64,000 bases of DNA. Origin: an uncultured Flavobacterium sp. (GTDB taxonomy: Bacteria; Bacteroidota; Bacteroidia; Flavobacteriales; Flavobacteriaceae). Made by a program: the position numbers and the translations under genes. This document shows positions 51,763 to 61,903 of this stretch, piece after piece. The DNA lies in contig NZ_OX638201.1 in assembly GCF_951805225.1 (NCBI RefSeq), positions 4,154,001 through 4,218,000 on the forward strand. The letters are read 5' to 3'. Each line of letters begins with the position of its first letter. Position 1 is the stretch's first letter. Under the pieces are notes generated by a model. It searched no databases. It saw nothing but the letters and a program-made list of their open reading frames with translations, and was not told where the DNA came from.

Positions 51763-51818
51763 ATTAATTATTAAAGTGGTCTTAAAGAATTCGAATATGT
51801 TATGGAGCTTTCTGATAA

Positions 51819-54584
51819 TTATTCTGTTTTTTCTTCAAAAGGAATATTCATATCAAAAATCTCCTTCAACAATAATACAATTTCTTCGATGTAATTGTTT
51901 AAGATCTCTTTTCCAACAACGGAGTTTAATTCTTTATCTTCTTTAAACCCAAATGGTAAAAATCCAGATTTCAAATTCTTAAAAGAAATAATTCCAACTT
52001 CAACAGGAACTTCTCCAGCTTCTTGTTCAAACATAAAAGCATAAGCCAGAACCTGAATAATTTTATCGTTTTTAAGCTCCTGAGTTAATCCATTCCATGA
52101 TTTCAGTATAACATTCGTCTTTTCTACTTTTCCTGTCTTATAATCGATGATTCTTATTTTTCCGTTGCGTAACTCAATTCTGTCAACATTTCCTTTTATA
52201 AGAACCGGAAAAGGCAATTTTGGATGATTTAGTTCTCGTTCGAAAGTTTTCTCTAAAGCTATGATTTTAATTGCATCACCATTCTTGATTTCTTCTAATT
52301 CCATTCTCAGGAAATTTGAAACATTTCGTTTTGCAACTTCAAAAGCCAAAAGATTACGTCCTTTCTTGATTTCACCTTCTTTGTATACCAATTTAAACTG
52401 TCTTAAAACTTCGTCATCTAATAATTTAAAACAATTCGAAATATCACTTTCCGAGATAAATTTCCCAACAAAAGGATCATACAACGATTTTAAAGTTTCG
52501 TGAATTATGGTTCCCAAAGTGTTTAACGCAATATTCTCTTCAACTTCTTCAACTTCCCGGATTCGAAGTATTTTTTGAAAATAAAAATCAATCGGATTCC
52601 GAATATAACTCGTCAATGCAGAAGGTGAAAAACCGGCAGTAGCAATTTCTTTTAAACGTTCCATCACCGCATCCGACTTCGGAATTATCATAGGCTGATA
52701 TGCCATTGTTGGCAAAATCGGATTATAAATATCAAAAGTAAGATTATGATTTCTTTGCTTTTCTACTTCCAACTGCGTGATAAAACGGCTTCGTTCTCCC
52801 GCATCCAATCCATCATTTTCAGTATTATAGATAAGAAAAATATTTTTTGCTCTTTGCAGCAAATGATAAAAGTGATAGGTATAAATGGCATCTTTTTCTT
52901 TAAAAGTTGGCAAACCTAATTCGCGTTTTACATCATATGGAATAAATGAATTCTGAGATTTTCCGGCAGGAAATTTCCCTTCATTCATAGAAGTTACAAT
53001 AACGGTATCAAAATCCAGAACACGACTTTCCAGAACTCCCATAATCTGCAAACCATGCAAAGGTTCTCCTTCAAAAGAAACTTCAGCTACATCTATAATT
53101 TGTTTGTAAATGGCATGCAGCGTATCAATATTATCAATATAATGATGCTGCGAATAATAATTAATAAGCTTATTAATCACTTTGAAAACAGAGAAAACAA
53201 ATGCTTTTGCAATTTTCTCTTCTTCATTATCATTGCTGAAATTTTCTTTTATCAAAAGTAAAAGTGCAGAGATATTTTCTAAAACCGCCATTGATCCATT
53301 TTCCCATTTCTGGAACAATACACCAAACAAAACCGAAGGACTTGAATTGAGTTCTACAATCCTATTATGAGTAATAAATGTGTAGTTATTCTCTTTGATA
53401 ATCTTTACCAGATTATTTGCTTTCGCGTAAGGTTCTATTAAAGGATGCGTCAAAATATCCAATACATCTTTATAATAAAAAACATAACTATCTCCTTTTC
53501 TGGAAAGTGCGTTTGTATGCATTTTAAACAATTTTGCAATTAATATTTGCGATGGATTATTCTTCCCGGAATATCCCATTGTAATATTCAATGCTCCAAC
53601 CGAAGCCGGCAATCCGTACAAAACCGGCAATAAAAGATTTTCTTCACCAAGTACAATAGCAACTTTATCAAGAGAAGTCGACGGATCATTATTGATTATA
53701 TTTTCAATAATGCTTCCTGCCAACTTTGCCTGACCAATAGTTTTTGGAGTTCCAATAACCTGAATATTTTTAGATTGCGAAAAGTCATCTACAATCCATT
53801 CAAAAGGATTTGATTTATAATGTTTCCAACTTTCTTTAAAACGACGAACAAATAATCCTGCATCGTGATATGGATCATTTAGAAAAGTCTGATCAACGTC
53901 CCAATAAATTTTCGCCTGATCAAGCGCTAAAAGATGTTGTACAATTCTTTCTTCGGCAGCATTTAAAGCATTAAATCCCGCAAAAATAAAAGTCTTATTT
54001 GAAACGGTATCCGAAAAATGATTCAAATTATTTACAGCTTCTCTGTAAATCAAACCTTGATATCCAATTGCTTTATTCAGCAAATGATTGTATAGTGAAT
54101 CATAATACAAAGGCAAAAGTTTCCAGAAGTCAATATAATTCTCCAGAAGTTGTGTTTTGTTTTCGACCTCAATGCCCCACTTTTTAATATCTTCTATGTC
54201 TTTTAGGTAAGACAAAACATGTGAAGGCTCTAAAAGATAACGATCAATCTCGTTAAAATCCTGCAAAAGTGTTTTAGCCCAATTTGCAAATAACTCAAAT
54301 GATTGTTGATGTTGTTTTTCTGTAATGGAAAGATAAACTTCGTAAAACTCAAATAAAAGTTCAATCGAGTCTATTGATCTAATCGATGCGACATCTTGCA
54401 CAAAATCTTCAATACTAACAATTTCAGGAGCAAGAATTGTTCTTTTAGTTTCTTTTTTCAATGCTTCTATTAAAAAAACTTTAGCTCTTTTATTTGGCAA
54501 AATAATAGTTGTATCAGCAAGTTTTGCAGAATAATCCTGAATTACAACGGCAGCAATTTTTTCGAGAAAAGAAGTATTTATCAT
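51819..54584 (-). CDS. PD-(D/E)XK nuclease family protein, AddB-like
   Basis: 921 residues from the ATG at 54584. The N-terminus (DTTIILPNKRAKVFLIEAL) has the form of a degenerate UvrD-like helicase domain, and the C-terminal nuclease has RNGKIRIIDYKTGKVEK with VLAYAFMF. Together these match AddB of the AddAB exonuclease/helicase used in double-strand-break repair. The conserved block before the nuclease reads SALTSYIRNPIDFYFQKIL, so the Cys that normally binds an iron-sulfur cluster is replaced. The AddA-like partner lies 2.9 kb away on the same strand. Confidence 0.9.
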   Translation of the reverse strand: MINTSFLEKIAAVVIQDYSAKLADTTIILPNKRAKVFLIEALKKETKRTILAPEIVSIEDFVQDVASIRSIDSIELLFEFYEVYLSITEKQHQQSFELFANWAKTLLQDFNEIDRYLLEPSHVLSYLKDIEDIKKWGIEVENKTQLLENYIDFWKLLPLYYDSLYNHLLNKAIGYQGLIYREAVNNLNHFSDTVSNKTFIFAGFNALNAAEERIVQHLLALDQAKIYWDVDQTFLNDPYHDAGLFVRRFKESWKHYKSNPFEWIVDDFSQSKNIQVIGTPKTIGQAKLAGSIIENIINNDPSTSLDKVAIVLGEENLLLPVLYGLPASVGALNITMGYSGKNNPSQILIAKLFKMHTNALSRKGDSYVFYYKDVLDILTHPLIEPYAKANNLVKIIKENNYTFITHNRIVELNSSPSVLFGVLFQKWENGSMAVLENISALLLLIKENFSNDNEEEKIAKAFVFSVFKVINKLINYYSQHHYIDNIDTLHAIYKQIIDVAEVSFEGEPLHGLQIMGVLESRVLDFDTVIVTSMNEGKFPAGKSQNSFIPYDVKRELGLPTFKEKDAIYTYHFYHLLQRAKNIFLIYNTENDGLDAGERSRFITQLEVEKQRNHNLTFDIYNPILPTMAYQPMIIPKSDAVMERLKEIATAGFSPSALTSYIRNPIDFYFQKILRIREVEEVEENIALNTLGTIIHETLKSLYDPFVGKFISESDISNCFKLLDDEVLRQFKLVYKEGEIKKGRNLLAFEVAKRNVSNFLRMELEEIKNGDAIKIIALEKTFERELNHPKLPFPVLIKGNVDRIELRNGKIRIIDYKTGKVEKTNVILKSWNGLTQELKNDKIIQVLAYAFMFEQEAGEVPVEVGIISFKNLKSGFLPFGFKEDKELNSVVGKEILNNYIEEIVLLLKEIFDMNIPFEEKTE

Positions 54585-54597
54585 TTGATAAAAATAA

Positions 54598-54627
54598 AAA
54601 AAGCCATTCAATTAAGAATGGCTTTTA
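54598..54627 (-). terminator. terminator after ompA
   Basis: Stem AAAAGCCATTC/GAATGGCTTTT with an A-rich left flank, which reads as T's on the minus strand, 21 bases after the ompA stop. Confidence 0.88.
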
Positions 54628-54647
54628 GTATTTATTTAGAAAGTAAA

Positions 54648-56099
54648 TTAGATTTTACCTTGGTATTTAGAACCAATGTGTCTAATTTCTGTTCTTCTGT
54701 TTTGTGCTTTACCTGCAGCAGTTTTGTTACTTGCAACTGGTTGAGAAGATCCAAATCCTTTAGACTCTAAGTTTTCTGCGTTAACACCTCTTTCGATCAA
54801 AGCGTTTTTAACAGCAGCAGCTCTATCTTCAGAAAGTTTTTGGTTGATTTTTGCAGAACCTGTACTATCTGTGTGTCCTTCAATAGAGAATTTCGCGTTT
54901 GGATAGTTTTTAAGGATTTCTTTAATCGCATCTAATCTAGCTGGAGTTTCTTTGTCTCCTGTTTTGAAAGTAGCTTTTCCTGAGTTAAAGTAAACCGCTC
55001 TAGCTTGAACTTTAAGATCTTCTAAAGCCTCAGAAGTTACTTCTGGACATCCTCTGTTTGAAGCAGGACCGTAAACTGTAGGACAATCATCATCTTTATC
55101 AGCAACACCGTCTTTGTCAGCGTCTAAGAAAGGACAACCACCATTTTCTTTAGGACCAGCAACTGTAGGACATTTGTCATCTTTGTCAGCGATACCATCA
55201 CCGTCAGTATCAGGACAACCTTTTAAAGCAGCTAAACCAGCAACATCTGGACAAGCATCATCTTTATCAGCAATTCCGTCTCCGTCAGTATCAGGACATC
55301 CGTTTAATGCAGCTAAACCAAATACATCTGGACAAGCGTCAGAAGCGTCAACGATTCCGTCTCCGTCAGTATCAGGACATCCGTTGAATTGTTTTAAACC
55401 AGCAACATCTGGACAAGCATCATCTTTATCGTAGATTCCGTCTCCGTCAGTATCTTTACCTCCGAATTTGAAAACTAGACCAGCAGTATGTTGGAAAACA
55501 GATCTGTCATAAGTTTTATCTTCATTAGCAGCTACAGCCCATTTGTATTTTGTAGCAAGTTCAAGACCAATAGCATCAGTAAACCAGAAAGTAATACCAG
55601 CACCTGGGTTAACAGTTCCAAAACTGTTATCTCCGAAGAAAGTATAACCTCCACCAACAGATAACGAAGGATCGATTACTTTAGATTTGATTAATTCTTG
55701 GAAGCTATACTTTACAGTAGCATCAATACCATAATACATCAAGTCACCAGGATTACTAACAACATTACCTCTGTTATCATGTGCTGGATTAGTTGGATCA
55801 AAAACAACGAATTTATCAATTTTGTTTACAGAACCTTGTAAACCAACAGAGAAACCGTGTCCAACATATCTATTTACACCGATGTAAGATAAAGAAGGAA
55901 GGATGTTCCAGTTGTCTTTTACAGCGAATGGCTGAGAAAAGTGTTGATCAAAGAATCCGCTTCCGGCACCAGAACTGGTTCTTGTATCAACTGCATTAAC
56001 TCCAAATGAGATAGCCCATGGATTGTTACTGTCTTGTGCGTGAGAACTTAAACCCATCACCATCATCACAGCAACTAAAAGTTTGTTAAGATGTTTCAT
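54648..56099 (-). CDS. OmpA-family outer membrane protein with thrombospondin type-3 repeats
   Basis: 483 residues with a signal peptide MKHLNKLLVAVMMVMGLSSHAQ. It has an N-terminal beta-barrel (about 23-210), then five TSP3 calcium-binding repeats DTDGDGI-x-D-x-x-D-x-C-P (about 213-345), and a C-terminal OmpA peptidoglycan-binding domain (about 360-475) with FSIEGHTDSTG and RRTEIR. It is an abundant surface protein that ties the outer membrane to the cell wall. A consensus promoter lies 38 bases upstream of the ATG. Confidence 0.97.
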   Translation of the reverse strand: MKHLNKLLVAVMMVMGLSSHAQDSNNPWAISFGVNAVDTRTSSGAGSGFFDQHFSQPFAVKDNWNILPSLSYIGVNRYVGHGFSVGLQGSVNKIDKFVVFDPTNPAHDNRGNVVSNPGDLMYYGIDATVKYSFQELIKSKVIDPSLSVGGGYTFFGDNSFGTVNPGAGITFWFTDAIGLELATKYKWAVAANEDKTYDRSVFQHTAGLVFKFGGKDTDGDGIYDKDDACPDVAGLKQFNGCPDTDGDGIVDASDACPDVFGLAALNGCPDTDGDGIADKDDACPDVAGLAALKGCPDTDGDGIADKDDKCPTVAGPKENGGCPFLDADKDGVADKDDDCPTVYGPASNRGCPEVTSEALEDLKVQARAVYFNSGKATFKTGDKETPARLDAIKEILKNYPNAKFSIEGHTDSTGSAKINQKLSEDRAAAVKNALIERGVNAENLESKGFGSSQPVASNKTAAGKAQNRRTEIRHIGSKYQGKI

Positions 56100-56136
56100 A
56101 CTTAATTTTTTTAATTACAATTTAGTTAATTACAAG

Positions 56137-56166
56137 CAAAAGTAACACCAAATTTTTTAAATACAA
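56137..56166 (-). promoter_or_regulatory. consensus promoter of ompA
   Basis: On the minus strand TTG (56166-56164), 19 bases, then TACTTTTG (56144-56137). This is a full match to the flavobacterial consensus, and the 5' untranslated region is about 35 bases. Confidence 0.75.
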
Positions 56167-56212
56167 AATGAAATGTTAAAAAAAACCTACAAAAATTTCA
56201 CCAAAGTGGGAA

Positions 56213-57406
56213 TTATATAACTTTTAACATTTGTCCCACTGATACAAAGGCGTTTATAGCCTTGTCCAAATGTTCTTTTGTATGGGCCGCTGACAGCTGA
56301 ACTCTGATTCTTGCCTTTTCTTTTGGTACAACCGGAAAAAAGAATCCTATTACATAAATTCCTTGTTTCAAAAGTTCGTTTGCCATTGTTTGCGACAATT
56401 TTGCATCATATAACATAACAGGTACAATTGCAGAATCTCCGTCAATAATATCAAATCCGGCTTTTTTCATTCCTTCTTTAAAGTAGTTTGTATTCCACTC
56501 TAATTTATCTCTTAATGTTGTGTCTTTTTCTAAAAGCTCAAAAACCTTAATAGAAGCACCAACAATTGCAGGCGCAAGTGAGTTCGAAAACAAATATGGC
56601 CTAGAACGCTGACGCAACAACTCAATAATTTCTTTCTTTGCTGTAGTATAACCTCCCATAGCGCCACCAAGAGCTTTACCAAGAGTTCCTGTAATAATGT
56701 CTACGCGTCCCATTACACCTTTCGCTTCAAGCGTACCTTTACCAGTAGCACCTATAAATCCGGCTGCGTGACATTCATCAACCATAACCATTGCATCATA
56801 TTTATCAGCCAGGTCACAAATTTTATCCAATGGCGCTACAAGACCGTCCATAGAGAAAACTCCATCAGTAACAATTAATTTAAAACGTGATCCAGCTTCA
56901 TTAGCTTTAATAAGCTGCTGTTCCAAGTCTTCCATGTTGCTGTTTTCGTATCTGTAACGAGCCGCTTTACACAAACGAACACCATCTATAATAGAAGCAT
57001 GATTTAAACTATCTGAAATAATAGCATCATTTTCTCCTAATAAAGGCTCGAAAACTCCACCATTTGCATCAAATGCAGCTGCATAAAGAATCGTATCTTC
57101 TGTACCATAAAAATCAGAAATCTTTTTCTCCAAAATTTTATGAATATCCTGCGTTCCACAAATAAAACGAACTGAAGACATTCCGAAACCGTGCGTATCC
57201 ATAGCGTCTTTAGCCGCCTGAATAACTTCTGGGTGAGAAGAAAGTCCTAAATAATTATTAGCACAAAAGTTCAAAACCTTCTCTCCTGTAGAAATCGTAA
57301 TTTCAGCATCTTGTGCAGATGTTATGATACGTTCTTTTTTGAAAATTCCATTTTCTTCAATAGTTTGCAACTCACTTTGCAAATGCTCTTTAATTTTACC
57401 GTACAT
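56213..57406 (-). CDS. kbl: glycine C-acetyltransferase (2-amino-3-ketobutyrate CoA ligase)
   Basis: 397 residues, alpha-oxoamine synthase family, PLP-dependent. The PLP block SLNHASIIDGVRLCKAARYRYE, Asp in MVMVDECHAAGFIG and the Schiff-base lysine in TGTLGKALGGAMGGY are present. It makes acetyl-CoA and glycine from 2-amino-3-ketobutyrate in threonine breakdown; the tdh gene is not in the window. Length and motifs match Kbl more than the closely related 5-aminolevulinate synthase. Confidence 0.95.
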   Translation of the reverse strand: MYGKIKEHLQSELQTIEENGIFKKERIITSAQDAEITISTGEKVLNFCANNYLGLSSHPEVIQAAKDAMDTHGFGMSSVRFICGTQDIHKILEKKISDFYGTEDTILYAAAFDANGGVFEPLLGENDAIISDSLNHASIIDGVRLCKAARYRYENSNMEDLEQQLIKANEAGSRFKLIVTDGVFSMDGLVAPLDKICDLADKYDAMVMVDECHAAGFIGATGKGTLEAKGVMGRVDIITGTLGKALGGAMGGYTTAKKEIIELLRQRSRPYLFSNSLAPAIVGASIKVFELLEKDTTLRDKLEWNTNYFKEGMKKAGFDIIDGDSAIVPVMLYDAKLSQTMANELLKQGIYVIGFFFPVVPKEKARIRVQLSAAHTKEHLDKAINAFVSVGQMLKVI

Positions 57407-57487
57407 TTTACTATATTTAAAACGTTAAATATTAACACTTTAAGGCATCAAAAACCCTGTTAATCCTTTAACATCTGATTAATTTTT

Positions 57488-60400
57488 TCACAAATTTACT
57501 ACATCGATTTCTGTTCCTATATACACCAGCGCTTTTTTTAACACTTTGTACCCTAAATCTTCAATAGCATCCTGATATTCCTGAAGTTGCTGTGCATATT
57601 TAGAATTAACTGCTCCGGTTTTATAATCCAAAAGATAAGCTTCATTATTCTTCGTCAACACAATTCTGTCCGGTTTTAAAATCTTCCCTTCCTTTTGAAC
57701 TATTGTCTGTTCGTTTAAAATCGAATAATTTCCATCAAAACAAAAACTCAATTCAGCGTGATTTACAATTTCCTGAAGTGTTTTTGAAACCATTTCTACC
57801 TGATCAACTTTAATCAAACCATTTTCAAGCGCTTTTGTAATTGCCAAATCCACATCAGATTTATCTTTAACAAAAGCCAAAATCTCATGCACAACATTTC
57901 CGTAAGATATCGCTTCTTGCTGATGCGTTCCCCACATTAAAGCCTCTCGCTGTGCAATTTTTATATTCTTCGGATTTAAAACTTCTGAAACTACAGGAAT
58001 CGGTTTTACTAAATCAACAGATTTACTTGAAGCCGAAAGTCTTGTTTTATTTCCGAAATCGTATTCTAACTTTTCAGGATCGTAAACTCCTTCACTAATT
58101 AAATATTTAATAAAGAAAGAAGCCATATTATATGGAAAATCACCATCTTTTCGTTCTTTTATCGATTGAGAAATCACATACAATTGTTCTTCTGCCCGAG
58201 TCAACGCAACGTACAAAACATTGACATTATCAAGCAATTCCTCTTGTTTCTTTAGATTAAAAACTGCCGACGCACTTTCTCCAAAACCTTCAACCGCGCT
58301 ACTATTGTCTATTAAAGCTTTTGGAATATCCAAACCTGAATCTTCTGTATCCAGCCACAATTTATCTTTTGGCTTTCGATTATAATCTTCTTCAGCAAAA
58401 GGCATAATAACCACAGGAAACTCCAAACCTTTTGACTTATGAATGGTCATAATTCGAACAGCATTATTCCCTTCTGGGGAAGGAATACTAAATCGCTCTC
58501 CGTTTTTATCCCAAAAATATAAAAAATCAGCTATTCCGGCCTGATTTCTAATATCTCTTTCCAGAACTATATCCAGAAAAAACTGAATATATGCATTTCC
58601 TTCTGACGGAAGTACAAACTTCGAAATGATAATCTCAACTGCTTCGTACAATGATTTTTTACGAACATCTTCAAAAGAAAGCGAAACATCAAAAGTCAAA
58701 AGCCATTTTTCGAAATCAGCTTCAAACTTCTTTGCCATTCCCATCGCAATAAAGTCGTGGATTGGCATATTCGTTTCTTTATGTGTTGCCAAAAAATGCA
58801 AAAAGTTAGCTTTCGATTCCAGATCGGCGCTATTATTTAGATATTTCAATAAGTAAACAATCAATCGAACTTCTGTTGCATTTTGAATCATCAAGGTTTC
58901 TGAAGACAAAAGCGGAATATTCTGCTCTGTCAAATAATTCGCAATTGCAATTCCCTGATCTCTTTTTCGAGTCAGAATCACAATGTCTTTATATTCAAAA
59001 CCTTCCCGAATTACTTTTTGAATTGTATTTAAAGTTGCCAAAACATACAAATCTGATTTTTCAACCACTTCTTCGTCGTCTCCTTCGCTTTTTTCAATTA
59101 TTGGCAGAAAAGAAATATTTACAAAACCACCTTTTTTTGAATTTGAATTCTGAAAACTATGATTTTCATACAAATCCTTATAATCTTCATTGGAGAATTC
59201 GGCTGCAATTAACTTAAAAAAGGCATTATTAAAATCAATTACTTCACTGTAACTTCTATAATTTGTATCGAGATGTTTAACTACTTTTTCGTGATTAAAA
59301 AAAGAAGCTTCTTCTTTTCCTAATTCGATAAACTGCTCAGCCTTTCCTCCTCTCCATCTGTAAATAGATTGTTTTGGATCTCCAACGATCATCAAAGTAC
59401 CTTTGTTTCCAAAATCATCTTCACCGGAAAGTGAATTATGTATAAGCGGAATCAAATTTTGCCATTGCATCTCTGAAGTATCCTGAAATTCATCTATAAA
59501 AAAATGACGATACTTTTCACCTAAACGCTCATAAATAAAAGGCGCAGGCTGATTCTGAATTTCACGATGTATGATCGCATTAAATTCAGAAATTGACAAA
59601 ACGTTTTGTTCTGATTGAATTTTCGCCAACTCATTACTAACAGTATTCAGAAGAGAAAGTGGCGTTATGTTTTTCAGAAAGGCTTTATAAAAATCTCTCT
59701 TTTCGAAGTTTTTATAAATTTTCTCCAGAATCTGAAGCAGTTCCGGAATTATGTTTTCGATTAAAGCTATGTCTTTAGCCGTTTTATTAATCGCAATATC
59801 ATCGAATTCATGAAATGTTTTATTTCGTGGATTAAATTTTCCATCACGAATACTTTCTAAATGATTCGGAAAAGTTCCTCGGGAAAATGATTTTAAATCA
59901 ATTCCGTTTTTATCAATTAAAGAAAGTGCTTCTGTTGCAAAAGTTTCATTTTCAGACTCCAGATCTTTACAAAGAACCAGCATTTTCTTTTTTATTTCAA
60001 CAAACTCTTCGATCGATTTATCCTGAAAATGCAAAATCTCATTTCGATTATTTTCATTTAAAACCAATCTTCCTGTTTCTAAAATTTCACGCGAAACATC
60101 CCAACTTTTATCGTCATCGGTTTTTTCCATTGTGAAATCAATCAGCAACTTTGTCAAAGTTTCATCTTGTCCGGCCTGAGCGATAATTGCATCCACAGCT
60201 TCGATTAGTAAATTTTCAGTATCCAATGTAACTTCAAAAGTCATTGGCAAATTTAGATCGTGCGCAAAAGCACGTATTACTTTGTGCGTGAATTTGTCGA
60301 TTGTAGAAATATCAAAAGCAGCATAATTATGAATAAGATGCTTTATAATACTTTGCGATTTTGTTTTGATTTTAATTACCGAAAGTCCTGTATCGCGAGA

Positions 60401-60643
60401 CAAGTCTTCCATTAAATCGACTGCTTTCGCAGAAGGCTGTTCTTTGGCAAACTCAGACAAACTTCCAACAATACGGCTTTTCATTTCATGAACCGCTTTG
60501 TTGGTAAAAGTTATGGCGAGAATATTTCGATAAGCATCATTTTTGGGAGACGAAAGAATAATTTTGAGATATTCCTTAACCAATGTATAGGTCTTTCCCG
60601 ATCCTGCAGATGCATCATATATAGAGAAAGACGGACTTTGCAT
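57488..60643 (-). CDS. UvrD-type helicase with nuclease domain, AddA-like
   Basis: 1051 residues from the ATG at 60643; a longer frame upstream has no conserved content. Motifs in order: Walker A YDASAGSGKTYTLVKEY, AITFTNKAVHEMKSR, Walker B RHFFIDEFQDTSEMQW, GDPKQSIYRWRGGKA, MTIHKSKGLEFPVVIMPF, LYVALTRAEEQLYV, and the C-terminal RecB-like nuclease motif YLLDYKTGAVN. Together with the AddB-like gene it would form a helicase-nuclease for break repair by RecA loading. Confidence 0.93.
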   Translation of the reverse strand: MQSPSFSIYDASAGSGKTYTLVKEYLKIILSSPKNDAYRNILAITFTNKAVHEMKSRIVGSLSEFAKEQPSAKAVDLMEDLSRDTGLSVIKIKTKSQSIIKHLIHNYAAFDISTIDKFTHKVIRAFAHDLNLPMTFEVTLDTENLLIEAVDAIIAQAGQDETLTKLLIDFTMEKTDDDKSWDVSREILETGRLVLNENNRNEILHFQDKSIEEFVEIKKKMLVLCKDLESENETFATEALSLIDKNGIDLKSFSRGTFPNHLESIRDGKFNPRNKTFHEFDDIAINKTAKDIALIENIIPELLQILEKIYKNFEKRDFYKAFLKNITPLSLLNTVSNELAKIQSEQNVLSISEFNAIIHREIQNQPAPFIYERLGEKYRHFFIDEFQDTSEMQWQNLIPLIHNSLSGEDDFGNKGTLMIVGDPKQSIYRWRGGKAEQFIELGKEEASFFNHEKVVKHLDTNYRSYSEVIDFNNAFFKLIAAEFSNEDYKDLYENHSFQNSNSKKGGFVNISFLPIIEKSEGDDEEVVEKSDLYVLATLNTIQKVIREGFEYKDIVILTRKRDQGIAIANYLTEQNIPLLSSETLMIQNATEVRLIVYLLKYLNNSADLESKANFLHFLATHKETNMPIHDFIAMGMAKKFEADFEKWLLTFDVSLSFEDVRKKSLYEAVEIIISKFVLPSEGNAYIQFFLDIVLERDIRNQAGIADFLYFWDKNGERFSIPSPEGNNAVRIMTIHKSKGLEFPVVIMPFAEEDYNRKPKDKLWLDTEDSGLDIPKALIDNSSAVEGFGESASAVFNLKKQEELLDNVNVLYVALTRAEEQLYVISQSIKERKDGDFPYNMASFFIKYLISEGVYDPEKLEYDFGNKTRLSASSKSVDLVKPIPVVSEVLNPKNIKIAQREALMWGTHQQEAISYGNVVHEILAFVKDKSDVDLAITKALENGLIKVDQVEMVSKTLQEIVNHAELSFCFDGNYSILNEQTIVQKEGKILKPDRIVLTKNNEAYLLDYKTGAVNSKYAQQLQEYQDAIEDLGYKVLKKALVYIGTEIDVVNL

Positions 60644-60701
60644 AAGTTTGGTTTTTCGTACGGTAAAAATAACACAATAAATATTAAAACCCAATTATGT
60701 A

Positions 60702-60761
60702 AAATTCCAAATTCCAATATCTGCAAGCAATGAACGCTTCAAATATTGGAATTTGGAATTT
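60702..60761. repeat. 19-bp inverted repeat of AATTCCA words between lspA and addA
   Basis: Left arm 60702-60720 and right arm 60743-60761 are perfect reverse complements made of the 7-base word AATTCCA, with a 22-base loop. Lying between two minus-strand genes, it could form a stable hairpin in the lspA mRNA or act as a weak terminator; no T run follows. Confidence 0.8.
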
Positions 60762-60786
60762 ATGTTTTGGAATTTTAAAACCTAAA

Positions 60787-61386
60787 TTATGCTGTTTTTG
60801 GAAATGCTCTTTTATTAAAAACTAATAAGATTCCAACTCCTGTTGAAATTGCCATATCGGCTACATTGAAGATTGCATTGAAAAAAGCAAAATGTTTACC
60901 TCCAAAAATTGGCAACCAAGTTGGCAGATTTCCTTCCCAAATAGGAAAATAAAACATATCTACAACCAATCCATGAAACCATGATCCGTATGGAGTTGGC
61001 GAGAAAAGTGTTGCTAAACTATGTGTACTGTCGTCAAAAATCACTCCGTAAAATACCGAATCAATAATATTTCCTGCGGCACCGGCAAAGATTAACGCAA
61101 TCGCAACTATCAAATAAGTAGAATGACGTTTCTTTATTGCATCAGCTAACCAATATCCAATTCCGAAAACGGCGAAAATTCTAAAAACTGTCAAAATCAA
61201 TTTACCGTATTCACCAGGAATCTTTGTTCCCCAAGCCATTCCTTCATTTTCAATAAAATGAATTCTGAACCAATCAGCAATAACAACTTCTTCTCCTAAA
61301 ACAAAGTTTGTTTTTACATAGATTTTTGAAAGCTGATCAACAATTAAAACTAAGAATATAAGGAAATACGCTTTTCGTAATGTCAT
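60787..61386 (-). CDS. lspA: lipoprotein signal peptidase
   Basis: 199 residues with four transmembrane segments, slightly longer than the E. coli enzyme because of an insert before the last span. The catalytic aspartates are in GAAGNIIDSVFYG and FNAIFNVADMAIS. It cleaves the signal of prolipoproteins after lipidation, needed for the many lipoproteins seen here, including SusD. It lies in the ileS-traR/dksA-lspA neighbourhood but is separated from traR/dksA by a small gene and the second roadblock pair. Confidence 0.97.
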   Translation of the reverse strand: MTLRKAYFLIFLVLIVDQLSKIYVKTNFVLGEEVVIADWFRIHFIENEGMAWGTKIPGEYGKLILTVFRIFAVFGIGYWLADAIKKRHSTYLIVAIALIFAGAAGNIIDSVFYGVIFDDSTHSLATLFSPTPYGSWFHGLVVDMFYFPIWEGNLPTWLPIFGGKHFAFFNAIFNVADMAISTGVGILLVFNKRAFPKTA

Positions 61387-61424
61387 TTTAAATTTTTTTG
61401 ATGCGCAAAAGTAACAATTTAATC

Positions 61425-61450
61425 AAAAAAAACGCCCCTTATGGAGCGTT
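61425..61450 (-). terminator. terminator after the 71-residue gene
   Basis: Imperfect stem AACGCCCC/GGAGCGTT with an A run on the left, which reads as T's on the minus strand. It is almost the same as the one at 62878-62903. Confidence 0.7.
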
Positions 61451-61507
61451 AATTCTTTTGTAATAAAACCAAACCTATATTGTTCAGGCTTAATTCTATA
61501 CTATATT

Positions 61508-61723
61508 CTATTTTTTTACAACTGCTTTAGCTGGTGCTTTTGGACTATCTGCAAAGAAATCCGATATCGACTTAAGCAATCCCTTACCTTCTTTTCCAGC
61601 AGTTGCTTTTTTGGCCTCAGCCTTTTTTACATCAGCTTTGAACTTGATTCGTAATTTTTCAAATTCTTTCATTCTACTCTCAACATCAGAGTTAACCTCT
61701 TTAAATTTCAATACTTTAGCCAT
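61508..61723 (-). CDS. small Lys/Ala-rich protein (71 aa)
   Basis: 71 residues, very basic, opening MAKVLKFKEVNSDVESRMKEF, with an amphipathic helix (EKLRIKFKADVKKAEAKKA) and a tail of Ala, Pro and Lys repeats. No domain is recognised. It could be a nucleic-acid-binding or histone-like protein, as in other Bacteroidota with Lys-rich tails; this is speculation. It lies between lspA and the second roadblock pair, with a terminator behind it. Confidence 0.75.
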   Translation of the reverse strand: MAKVLKFKEVNSDVESRMKEFEKLRIKFKADVKKAEAKKATAGKEGKGLLKSISDFFADSPKAPAKAVVKK

Positions 61724-61903
61724 AGTACAAGTTGTTTATAGTGAATAAATAAAATCATTCATAATTGGGTATTACAATAATACATAAATTAATTTAAATT
61801 TGTTAATAAAAATTAACATTTGTTTAGCTAAAAAAGCTATATTTATCACACCAAACATACAAAAACGAATTATTTTTAATCACTCTCCTAAATCCTACAA
61901 ATT

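Noticed and set aside
55080..55460. Tandem DNA repeats in ompA as a mobile or unstable element
   Set aside because: They encode the TSP3 repeats expected in this protein family.
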